Of a stretch of 64,000 bases of DNA, positions 25,592-32,541 are shown piece after piece. The notes beneath the pieces are model-generated. The model ran no database searches. It saw nothing but the letters and a program-made list of their open reading frames with translations, and had not been told where the DNA came from. Origin of the DNA: GCA-002733465 sp965230525 (GTDB lineage: Bacteria > Pseudomonadota > Gammaproteobacteria > Enterobacterales > Kangiellaceae). The stretch spans positions 248,001 through 312,000 of the forward strand of contig OZ246008.1 of NCBI GenBank assembly GCA_965230525.1, written 5' to 3'. Numbering within the stretch: the stretch's first letter is position 1; each line of letters starts with the position of its first letter. The translations under genes were made by a program, and so were the position numbers.

Positions 25592-26764
25592 ATGTCTGAC
25601 AAATCATCGCAAAAAACTGGCTTATTTGGCTGGTTCGGTGGTAAAAAAGATAAGTCATCCAATGACGGCCCGCAAGAGACTGACACGAGCGATCAATCAG
25701 CATCTTCCGCAAATCGAGCAGAACAAACCATTGCCGACTCTGCGCCACCACAGCCCTCAGAAAAGACTACGACTAACCCTACTGAGGCCGCAAGCCAGTC
25801 TCAGCCGGAAGATTCTGAAACAGCCGAAAAACCAACTTCGCTTTTTCAGCGTTTAAAAGCAGGGCTTTCAAAAACCAGAAGCCAGTTTTCAGAAGGCATC
25901 GCTAACTTGGTTCTTGGCCAAAAAGAAATAGACGATGACCTTTTGGAAGAAGTAGAAACGCTATTGCTGATGGCGGATGTGGGAGTTGACACTACCAACA
26001 CGATCATTGAAACCCTCACCGAGAAGTCTGCCCGCAAAGAACTCAAGGATACTCAGGCGCTACTCGCCAAACTAAAAGAGCTGTTACTTGACATAGTTGC
26101 GCCAGTCCAAGCCCCGTTAGTCATCGATAGCGATAAAAAACCATTTGTAATATTGATGGTTGGTGTCAATGGAGTCGGTAAAACAACCACCATTGGCAAA
26201 CTCGCTCATCAGTTCTTAGCTGAAGGTAAAAGCGTTATGTTAGCCGCTGGCGACACATTTAGAGCCGCGGCCGTAGAGCAACTGAAAACTTGGGGTGACC
26301 GGAATAATGTCCCAGTGGTGGCACAACACACCGGAGCGGATAGTGCGTCGGTAATTTATGATGCAGTAGAACGAGGTAAAGCGCGTAACACTGATGTGAT
26401 TATTGCTGATACCGCAGGAAGACTACACAATAAAAGCAACCTGATGGATGAGCTTGCCAAAATTAAAAGAGTGATGTCTAAAATCGATCCGGCGGCGCCA
26501 CATGAAGTCATGCTAGTAGTCGATGCAGGAACCGGACAAAACGCCCTTGTGCAAGCCAATGAATTCAATAAAGTGGTGAGTCTTGATAGTGTTACCATTA
26601 CCAAACTTGATGGAACAGCAAAAGGCGGCGTGGTGTTCGCACTGGCCGACAAAATGAAACTTCCCATTCGCTACATTGGTGTGGGCGAAGCGAAAGAAGA
26701 CTTACGTAGTTTTAATGCCGAAGACTTTATCAATGCATTATTCGATCAGCACAAATCAACCTAG
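25592..26764 (+). CDS. ftsY: Signal recognition particle receptor FtsY
   Basis: The 390-residue product has an acidic, low-complexity N-terminal A domain (about 20-80) that tethers FtsY to the membrane, then the N domain and the SRP GTPase. G1 is GVNGVGKT at 191-198, followed by AAGDTFRAAAVEQL, DTAGRLHN, and the TKLDGTAKGG motif near the end. It receives SRP-bound ribosomes for co-translational insertion. It heads the ftsY-ftsE-ftsX operon and precedes rpoH, the standard gammaproteobacterial order. Confidence 0.98.
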   Translation: MSDKSSQKTGLFGWFGGKKDKSSNDGPQETDTSDQSASSANRAEQTIADSAPPQPSEKTTTNPTEAASQSQPEDSETAEKPTSLFQRLKAGLSKTRSQFSEGIANLVLGQKEIDDDLLEEVETLLLMADVGVDTTNTIIETLTEKSARKELKDTQALLAKLKELLLDIVAPVQAPLVIDSDKKPFVILMVGVNGVGKTTTIGKLAHQFLAEGKSVMLAAGDTFRAAAVEQLKTWGDRNNVPVVAQHTGADSASVIYDAVERGKARNTDVIIADTAGRLHNKSNLMDELAKIKRVMSKIDPAAPHEVMLVVDAGTGQNALVQANEFNKVVSLDSVTITKLDGTAKGGVVFALADKMKLPIRYIGVGEAKEDLRSFNAEDFINALFDQHKST

Positions 26765-26790
26765 TGTTACTGGATAAGGAAAAATTTTAG

Positions 26791-27534
26791 ATGATCCAAT
26801 TTGCCCAAGTTTCCAAGCGTTATCCGAATGGCCAAGATGCCTTGCGCAATGTCGATCTGGAAATTAAGTCGGGTGAAATGGCGTTTCTGACCGGTCATTC
26901 TGGCGCTGGCAAAAGCACAATGCTGAAACTGATTTCCTTAATGGAGCGCGCCACCTCTGGGCAGGTAATAATCAATGGCAAAAACTTGAATAAAGTAAAG
27001 CGCCGTAAAATTCCAGCGGTAAGAAGAGACATCGGTATGATTTTTCAAGATCACCGATTACTTTTTGACCGAAGTGTTTTCGATAATGTTGCCCTGCCAT
27101 TAATGATTGCCGGATACGACCATCGAGAAATAGGCCGTCGTGTGAGAGCGGCGTTGGACAAGGTGGGTTTACTTTCTAAAGAAAAGAATACCCCAATTAT
27201 GTTATCGGGGGGAGAGCAACAGCGAGTTGGCATCGCTCGCGCGGTAGTCAATAAGCCGCCATTGTTGCTGGCTGACGAGCCAACCGGAAACCTAGATCCT
27301 GAGTTATCGGCAGAGATTATGAAATTATTTGAGCAGTTTAATCAAGTAGGTGTTAGTCTGCTTATCGCCTCGCATGATCTAAGCCTACTCGCTCAAATGC
27401 ACTATCGCACACTGGTTATGAAGGAGGGCCGACTGGTACAAGATCAAATTGATGATGTGCGTGATATCGACGGTTTGACCGATTTTGAAGGCAACGCCAG
27501 CGAATCGAATGCGGAGCATGACGATGAGTTTTGA
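26791..27534 (+). CDS. ftsE: Cell division ATP-binding protein FtsE
   Basis: The 247-residue ABC ATPase has Walker A GHSGAGKS at 35-42, Q-loop FQDHRLLFDRSVFDNV, signature LSGGEQQRVGIARA, and Walker B LLLADEPTG. It is about 25 residues longer than E. coli FtsE because of an acidic tail (DFEGNASESNAEHDDEF) whose codons overlap the start of ftsX. With FtsX it controls septal amidase activation at the divisome. Confidence 0.98.
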   Translation: MIQFAQVSKRYPNGQDALRNVDLEIKSGEMAFLTGHSGAGKSTMLKLISLMERATSGQVIINGKNLNKVKRRKIPAVRRDIGMIFQDHRLLFDRSVFDNVALPLMIAGYDHREIGRRVRAALDKVGLLSKEKNTPIMLSGGEQQRVGIARAVVNKPPLLLADEPTGNLDPELSAEIMKLFEQFNQVGVSLLIASHDLSLLAQMHYRTLVMKEGRLVQDQIDDVRDIDGLTDFEGNASESNAEHDDEF

Positions 27535-28498
27535 TTCGCCAGCCGGTGCCAGTTTAACTGAAGGTGCAAGTGTTTCTGCGCGCTTTAAAATGCTACTGCG
27601 GCTTCACAAAATAGAAGCCAAACGTGGCCTTAATGACTTATTTGAAAACCCGTTTTCAAATTTTATGACGGTGCTAGTCATCGCCATTGCTTTAGCGTTA
27701 CCTGCTGGATTACAAATTCTACTCGACAACGGCAAAACCCTGTCACAAAGTTGGGATGGCGCCAGTCGAATTTCACTCTATTTAAGTTTAAGTTCAGATA
27801 AAACTCAGACCCAACAGCTGGCTGAACGGATTCGCCAAAACAGTGCCATAGAAAGAGTCGATGTGATTCATCCAGAACAAGCTTTAAAAGACTTTAGCGC
27901 TCGCTCTGGATTTGCGGACGCGTTAGCAGAGCTCGATAGCAACCCGCTGCCCCCCACTTTAGTGATTCAACCCAAAGCCAGTCACACCAGCCCGCAAGCA
28001 TCAGCGAAGTTATTAGCCGAATTTTCAGCTCTCACCCGAGTTGACAAAGCGCAACTGGATCTCGATTGGGTTAGAAAATTACATGCCATCATTGAATTAG
28101 CAGAAAAAGCCGCATCGGCACTTGGTTTAGCCTTAGGGCTCGCAGTTCTGCTGATTGTGGGTAACACCATTCGGTTATCAGTGCAAAACCGCCGAGAGGA
28201 AATCGAAGTAGTAAAACTGGTGGGGGCAACCGATGCTTTCATCCGCCGGCCTTTTCTTTATACCGGATTTTGGTACGGCCTTTTTGCCGGAATACTTTGC
28301 TGGCTAATTTTAGAAATATCATTAATTTGGCTGCAAGAGCCTGTGACCAAGCTTGCGGGCTTATATCAAAGCGAGTTTGCAGTCAGTGGACTCAATTTCT
28401 TACAAAGTATTCAACTCATCGGCCTTAGTTGCGGTTTAGGGCTACTCGGCTCCTGGTTGAGCGTGGGTCGTCATATCCGAAACATTGAGCCTCGTTAA
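27524..28498 (+). CDS. ftsX: Cell division protein FtsX
   Basis: The product has 324 residues from ATG 27524, chosen because GGAG lies 7 nt upstream. In-frame ATGs at 27485 and 27518 are worse placed. The gene overlaps ftsE by 11 bp. One N-terminal helix (FMTVLVIAIALALPAGLQIL) is followed by a periplasmic domain and three C-terminal helices. The conserved GNTIRLSVQNRREEIEVVKLVGATDAFIRRPF region is present. It is the membrane partner of FtsE, relaying a signal to cell-wall amidases. Confidence 0.97.
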   Translation: MSFDSPAGASLTEGASVSARFKMLLRLHKIEAKRGLNDLFENPFSNFMTVLVIAIALALPAGLQILLDNGKTLSQSWDGASRISLYLSLSSDKTQTQQLAERIRQNSAIERVDVIHPEQALKDFSARSGFADALAELDSNPLPPTLVIQPKASHTSPQASAKLLAEFSALTRVDKAQLDLDWVRKLHAIIELAEKAASALGLALGLAVLLIVGNTIRLSVQNRREEIEVVKLVGATDAFIRRPFLYTGFWYGLFAGILCWLILEISLIWLQEPVTKLAGLYQSEFAVSGLNFLQSIQLIGLSCGLGLLGSWLSVGRHIRNIEPR

Positions 28499-28547
28499 GC
28501 ATCTAATCTTTAACTTTAGGCTTTAATATTATATTTTAGGCATTGGC

Positions 28548-28570
28548 AAGTGAGTAAAGACTCACTTTTT
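28548..28570 (+). terminator. Terminator after ftsX
   Basis: The stem AAGTGAG / CTCACTT with a 6-nt loop is followed by five T residues, 50 bp after the ftsX stop. Confidence 0.7.
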
Positions 28571-28621
28571 GAAATTTAACCTGTGATACGCAAATATTTA
28601 CACTTATTGATTGAATTTTTC

Positions 28622-28650
28622 CTTGAAATTACAGTCAAAGTACCCAATAA
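28622..28650 (+). promoter_or_regulatory. Candidate sigma-32-type promoter of rpoH
   Basis: CTTGAA at 28622-28627 and CCCAATAA at 28643-28650 are separated by 15 bp, resembling the sigma-32 consensus (CTTGAA, 13-17 bp, CCCCATnT). It would give a transcript start near 28657 that passes through the CIRCE site. This is one of possibly several promoters in the 350-bp leader. Confidence 0.4.
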
Positions 28651-28711
28651 CTCATTGAATTATATAGGTTAGTTGTTAGATTGCGGCTCGCTCAAATAAC
28701 CCGCAAAATTA

Positions 28712-28738
28712 TTAGCACTCTCAATACAAGAGTGCTAA
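28712..28738 (+). promoter_or_regulatory. Perfect CIRCE element (HrcA operator) upstream of rpoH
   Basis: TTAGCACTC-N9-GAGTGCTAA matches the CIRCE consensus exactly, both arms and the 9-bp spacer. CIRCE is bound by the heat-shock repressor HrcA and normally precedes groESL or dnaK/hrcA. Here it lies 113 bp before the rpoH start codon, with no groE or dnaK gene nearby, so HrcA probably represses sigma-32 transcription in this organism. Confidence 0.9.
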
Positions 28739-28850
28739 ACTAAGCGGCAAAGGATAGATTTTATTCCCATTAATGCCGTTAATTGCGGGCTAATTTGAAA
28801 ACCGCACTTCTCGCTTAAGGCTTGAGAAACTGGCAATAGGAGAAAAGATT

Positions 28851-29711
28851 ATGACAAAACAAACGACAAAGGCATTACAACCGATGAACTTGTTGCTACC
28901 ACAAGGCAACATTGAGTCGTATGTTACTGCAATTCACGCTATTCCTGTGTTGTCTGCAGAAGAAGAAAAAGCACTTGCTCGTCAGTACAAAGAGACAGGT
29001 GATCTAGATGCAGTTCGTGGCTTAATCATGTCACATCTAAGATTTGTCGCGCACATCGCGAGAAGCTATAGTGGTTATGGTTTACCACAAGCTGACTTAA
29101 TTCAGGAAGGAAATGTTGGACTGATGAAAGCGGTCAAACGGTTTGATCCTGAAGTTGGTGTTCGTCTTATTTCATTTGCAGTACATTGGATCAAAGCCGA
29201 AATTCATGAATTTGTTCTTAAAAACTGGCGTGTAGTCAAAGTTGCAACCACTAAAGCGCAACGAAAGTTATTCTTTAATCTTAGAAGCGCTAAAAAGTCA
29301 CAAAATTGGCTAACTAACGACGAGATCAAGGCCGTTGCAAAAGACTTAGGGGTTGCCGAAATTGAAGTTCGACGCATGGAAAGTCGACTTAATTCTCGCG
29401 ATACCGCTTTCGACTTACCTTCTGATGCAGATGATGAATCCAGCTTTGCACCAGCCGCTTATTTAGAAAGTGCTAATAGCGATCCAGCCGAAGCCTTTGA
29501 AGCGGAAGACTGGCAAGATCATCATCAACAAAAATTGATGAATGCACTTAAAACGCTTGATGAGAGAAGCCAAGATATTTTAGCCGCTCGTTGGTTGAAT
29601 GAAGATAAAGCAACGCTCCAAGATTTAGCTGACAAGTACGGCGTTTCCGCAGAGCGTATTAGACAGCTTGAAAAAAATGCGATGAAAAAGCTCAAAAGCA
29701 CGATGGCTTAA
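28851..29711 (+). CDS. rpoH: RNA polymerase heat-shock sigma factor sigma-32
   Basis: The 286-residue product has group-3 sigma architecture. Region 2 contains DLIQEGNVGLMKAVKRFDPE and FAVHWIKAEIHEFVLKNWR. The RpoH box QRKLFFNLR is at 137-145, diagnostic for sigma-32. Region 4 ends with LQDLADKYGVSAERIRQLEKNAMKKLK. It controls chaperone and protease genes. GGAGAAAAG precedes the ATG. The hsp20 gene 1 kb downstream has a sigma-32-like promoter and is a likely target. A good terminator follows. Confidence 0.98.
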   Translation: MTKQTTKALQPMNLLLPQGNIESYVTAIHAIPVLSAEEEKALARQYKETGDLDAVRGLIMSHLRFVAHIARSYSGYGLPQADLIQEGNVGLMKAVKRFDPEVGVRLISFAVHWIKAEIHEFVLKNWRVVKVATTKAQRKLFFNLRSAKKSQNWLTNDEIKAVAKDLGVAEIEVRRMESRLNSRDTAFDLPSDADDESSFAPAAYLESANSDPAEAFEAEDWQDHHQQKLMNALKTLDERSQDILAARWLNEDKATLQDLADKYGVSAERIRQLEKNAMKKLKSTMA

Positions 29712-29740
29712 TATCTCAAAAGTAGTTATTTTTTCATTCC

Positions 29741-29767
29741 AAAAAGCGCCGATTAGGCGCTTTTTTT
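29741..29767 (+). terminator. Terminator after rpoH
   Basis: The stem AAAAAGCGCC / GGCGCTTTTT with a short loop (GATTA) has seven T residues after it. Confidence 0.85.
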
Positions 29768-29853
29768 ATGCCTTCTTAGCCTGCTGTTTACCTCGCAAAA
29801 TACACATTTTAGGTCTACACTTAAATATAGGAACACTACTAGGAGGCTCTAAA

Positions 29854-30702
29854 ATGAATAACAAATTCTTTCCGCTAGTGGTTTTTGCATTCCTTACTAT
29901 CCTGCTGTCATGCGATCAAAAACCTAAAGAATCTCAAGAACAGACAAACGCCACTCCCGCAACTAAACCCGTCGCTCAGGCAAAACCTGAAGTCAAGCAA
30001 AGCAAGTGCTCATTAACTATGGGGTGGGATCCTTGGGCCCCGTACCAATATTTAACTCCCGACAATCAAGTGAAAGGGCTCGATGTTGACCTTATATCGG
30101 CAATGGCGCGAGAAGCGGGTTGTAAATTAAGTTTTCAACAAAATGATTGGATGAGCTTACTGAGTGGAATTAGAGGCGGCTCGATTGATTTACTCGGAAG
30201 CGCCAGCCAAACCAGTGCAAGAGATAAATTTGCCTATTTCTCAACTCCATACCGAAAAGAATCATTTGTACTCTATGTTCGCTCGGAACAGGTCGACCAG
30301 TTGGCAAACAAAACATTGCAGCAGCTACTTCAAGAAAAGTTTCAACTGGGACTCACCGAAGATTATATTTACGGCGACCAAGTTTCTGCGATTCAAGATG
30401 ATGAAATGCTAGCAAAGCAGGTCACCTATGTGCCAATCACTGAAGTCAACTATTACAATCTGACTCAATCGAAAATTGATGGGTTTATGGAAGATCCTTT
30501 TGTTGCAGCGTACACCATCAAAAGCAAAGGACTCTCGAGTCAAATTGCCGCGACTCAGATCCAAGTCAACAGCGGAGATGTCGCCATAATGTTCAGCAAA
30601 AAAAGTGTATCTGAAGAGACTGTAAAAGCATTTAATGCAGGACTTGAGGCGATCAAAACCTCGGGCGAGTATCAATCCATTCTCGACAAGTACAACTTGT
30701 AA
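29854..30702 (+). CDS. SBP family 3 solute-binding lipoprotein
   Basis: The 282-residue product has a lipoprotein signal peptide ending in the lipobox ILLSC (Cys20). A Pro/Lys-rich linker is followed by the binding domain. TMGWDPWAPYQYLTPDNQVKG opens the fold, then GLDVDLISAMAREAG, GIRGGSIDLLGSASQTSARDKFAYFS, and the hinge region DGFMEDPFVAAYTI. It resembles the soluble protein at 20752-21567. There is no transporter nearby, so the ligand and partner are unknown. AGGAGG precedes the ATG by 8 nt. Confidence 0.88.
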   Translation: MNNKFFPLVVFAFLTILLSCDQKPKESQEQTNATPATKPVAQAKPEVKQSKCSLTMGWDPWAPYQYLTPDNQVKGLDVDLISAMAREAGCKLSFQQNDWMSLLSGIRGGSIDLLGSASQTSARDKFAYFSTPYRKESFVLYVRSEQVDQLANKTLQQLLQEKFQLGLTEDYIYGDQVSAIQDDEMLAKQVTYVPITEVNYYNLTQSKIDGFMEDPFVAAYTIKSKGLSSQIAATQIQVNSGDVAIMFSKKSVSEETVKAFNAGLEAIKTSGEYQSILDKYNL

Positions 30703-30752
30703 CCTATTATCTGTAGCCTTCAGTCTATAATTTACAAGCTAGCATTCAAACA

Positions 30753-30782
30753 AAAGGCCAAGTCAAAACTTGGCCTTTTTGC
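30753..30782. terminator. Terminator between convergent lipoprotein and hsp20 genes
   Basis: The stem AAAGGCCAAG / CTTGGCCTTT has a 6-nt loop, with five T residues on the plus strand and a shorter run on the minus strand. It serves both genes. Confidence 0.8.
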
Positions 30783-30792
30783 TCTCAACGAT

Positions 30793-31218
30793 TTAATGTA
30801 TTTGAATGCGTTTTTTATCTTGTTTGATGGGCGCCTTCGGAATAGTTAAATAAAGCATACCATTCTTACTTTCCGCCTTAATATCGCCATCATCAATATT
30901 ATCCGGTAGAGAAAAACTGCGACTAAAACTTCCGTAGGAGCGTTCTATACGATGCTCTTTCTCATCAGTTTTTTCAACAAGCCTTTCACCACTAATGGTC
31001 AAAATATTTTTGTCGATACTGACATTAATATCGTCTTTGTCCACCTCTGGAAGTTCTGCTTTAATCAAAAAAGCAGACTCATTTTCGGTAATATCGACCG
31101 AAGGGACCCAATCTGCCGACAACATGCCCTCTTGTAGCGAGCGTTTCGCTAGGGCTTGATTAAAATTAGAAAACAAATCATCAAAGTTCCGAATTGATTG
31201 CCAAGGTGTTAAATTCAT
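30793..31218 (-). CDS. Small heat-shock protein (Hsp20/alpha-crystallin family)
   Basis: The 141-residue product has an alpha-crystallin domain at about 38-135. It contains DITENESAFLIKAELPEVDKDDINV, NILTISGER, and the closing AESKNGMLYLTIPKA with the GxLxxxxPK signature. It is an ATP-independent holdase that keeps unfolding proteins soluble. A very strong ribosome binding site (GAGGAGG) sits 7 nt before the ATG. A sigma-32-like promoter lies about 100 bp upstream. Confidence 0.95.
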   Translation of the reverse strand: MNLTPWQSIRNFDDLFSNFNQALAKRSLQEGMLSADWVPSVDITENESAFLIKAELPEVDKDDINVSIDKNILTISGERLVEKTDEKEHRIERSYGSFSRSFSLPDNIDDGDIKAESKNGMLYLTIPKAPIKQDKKRIQIH

Positions 31219-31312
31219 AATAGTGCCTCCTCAAAATTTACATTTTGCTTATTCAAATGTTTAAAAATTGAAAAAGAAACTATAAAACCGGTTTTAATGA
31301 TTTCCTTTTGTA

Positions 31313-31348
31313 CCTTATATATAAGGTTAAATTAGCGAATATCAAGGG
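31313..31348 (-). promoter_or_regulatory. Sigma-32-like promoter of hsp20
   Basis: On the minus strand, CCCTTGAT (complement of 31341-31348) and CCTTATAT (complement of 31319-31326) are 14 bp apart, close to the heat-shock promoter consensus. The -10 lies inside a perfect palindrome, CCTTATATATAAGG (31313-31326). Confidence 0.55.
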
Positions 31349-31385
31349 TAGGCTTAAGTTTGCTGTATTCTGAGCGATTCTAGAG

Positions 31386-31414
31386 TTGCAATCCGATAAA
31401 TCCCCCTGTAAAAT
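31386..31414 (+). promoter_or_regulatory. Sigma-70 promoter of rpmE
   Basis: TTGCAA (31386-31391) and TAAAAT (31409-31414) are separated by exactly 17 bp, about 80 bp before the rpmE start. Confidence 0.55.
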
Positions 31415-31492
31415 CGCGCCTCCATTAAATGTGTATGGTATTTGACCAATATTGGCTCATCTGGCGATGCACAGCGAAAGCGAGATAAAATC

Positions 31493-31708
31493 ATGAAAAC
31501 AGATATTCATCCAAATTATGAGCAAATTACCGCTACATGCAGTTGCGGAAACAAAATTGAAGTTGGTTCAACGCTTTGTAAAGATATCAACCTTGATATT
31601 TGTTCAGAGTGCCACCCTTTCTACACTGGTAAGCAAAAATCAGCAGAGACTGGCGGACGTGTTGACAAGTTCAGAAAAAGATTTGCGGCTCGCTCTCTTA
31701 AGAAGTAG
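31493..31708 (+). CDS. rpmE: 50S ribosomal protein L31
   Basis: The product has 71 residues from ATG 31493. An upstream in-frame ATG at 31442 would add 17 residues not found in the family. It starts MKTDIHPNYEQITATCSCG and contains CSECHPFYTGKQ and GGRVDKFRKRF. The four cysteines of the zinc-binding C+ type are present, so this is the zinc-replete paralogue. It bridges the ribosomal subunits. A terminator follows but lies within the next reading frame. Confidence 0.97.
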   Translation: MKTDIHPNYEQITATCSCGNKIEVGSTLCKDINLDICSECHPFYTGKQKSAETGGRVDKFRKRFAARSLKK

Positions 31709-31727
31709 CATTTTGCGACTGACTCAA

Positions 31728-32528
31728 GTGAGTTCGAACCGACCAAAAAAGGCGCCTGTGAGCGCCTTTTTTGTTGCCATGTATTTATTGTTGGTTTTGC
31801 CTGCTTGGGCAGAAACCACAAATTGTCAGAATTTCAGTCAACTTCAATCAGGCAGGCTGAAACAGGATAAAGTCAAGTGGGTTGTTGATGGCGACACAAT
31901 ACACACCATTGGCGGCAAAAAACTAAGACTACTCCACATCAATTCGCCTGAACTAAACCCAACCTCGGAGAAACCGGCAGAGTACTTTGCCACTCAATCC
32001 CGACAAGCGCTATTAAAGCTAACCCCTAAAGGAAGTACCATCTTTTGGGTTAATGACCACGAGAGCCATGATAAATACGGTAGAGAACTCGCGCTCATAC
32101 TGGATACTCGCAATCGACTAGTCAATTTGGAAATGGTTAAACAAGGTGCCGCCAGCGTTTTAGTCGTTCCACCGAATCAAAAACTTTGGCGTTGCTTTAA
32201 AGCAGCACAAATAGGCGCAGAAAAACGAAAACTAGGAATATGGGGAAATACCAGCAACCTGGCCATTGCGGCAAAACAATTAACCACTAACCATCGCTTT
32301 AGTTGGGTGAGCGGCAAGGTCACTCAGCGTCAGCTGACACGCAAATACCTTTGGCTAGTACTCGATCATAATTTATGGGTGGGAATTAAACGCAAGAACT
32401 TTGAGGAATTCGCGCCAAGGGATTTAAAAATAACTGAAGGCGACACTATCAAGGTGGGTGGCTACGTTTTCCATTCTCATGGCAAACTCAGAATGAATTT
32501 AAGACACCCAGCTATGTTAATCAACTGA
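31728..32528 (+). CDS. Secreted thermonuclease-family (SNase-like) protein
   Basis: I place the start at GTG 31728. It gives a normal signal peptide (basic RPKK, then VSAFFVAMYLLLVLPAWA) and 266 residues. ATG 31779 would leave only a 13-residue leader. The staphylococcal-nuclease fold shows VDGDTIHTIGGKKLRLLHINSPE, with the Ca-binding Asp and the first catalytic Arg. HDKYGRELALILD follows, with the conserved Y-GR, and then LVNLEMVKQGAAS. An extra C-terminal OB-like domain (SWVSGKVTQRQLTR ... GDTIKVGGYVF) follows. It probably degrades nucleic acid in the periplasm or outside. The rpmE terminator stem lies inside the signal-peptide codons. Confidence 0.8.
   Translation: MSSNRPKKAPVSAFFVAMYLLLVLPAWAETTNCQNFSQLQSGRLKQDKVKWVVDGDTIHTIGGKKLRLLHINSPELNPTSEKPAEYFATQSRQALLKLTPKGSTIFWVNDHESHDKYGRELALILDTRNRLVNLEMVKQGAASVLVVPPNQKLWRCFKAAQIGAEKRKLGIWGNTSNLAIAAKQLTTNHRFSWVSGKVTQRQLTRKYLWLVLDHNLWVGIKRKNFEEFAPRDLKITEGDTIKVGGYVFHSHGKLRMNLRHPAMLIN
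31745..31773 (+). terminator. rpmE terminator embedded in the next gene's 5' end
   Basis: AAAAAAGGCGC / GCGCCTTTTTT with a 6-nt loop ends in a six-T run, a textbook terminator 37 bp after the rpmE stop. It lies between the GTG (31728) and ATG (31779) candidate starts of the nuclease gene. Confidence 0.8.
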
Positions 32529-32541
32529 GTGTCTTTTGAAA

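Noticed and set aside
31518..31727. Upstream extension of the nuclease frame inside rpmE
   Set aside because: These codons lie in another frame of the ribosomal protein gene and do not resemble a signal peptide.
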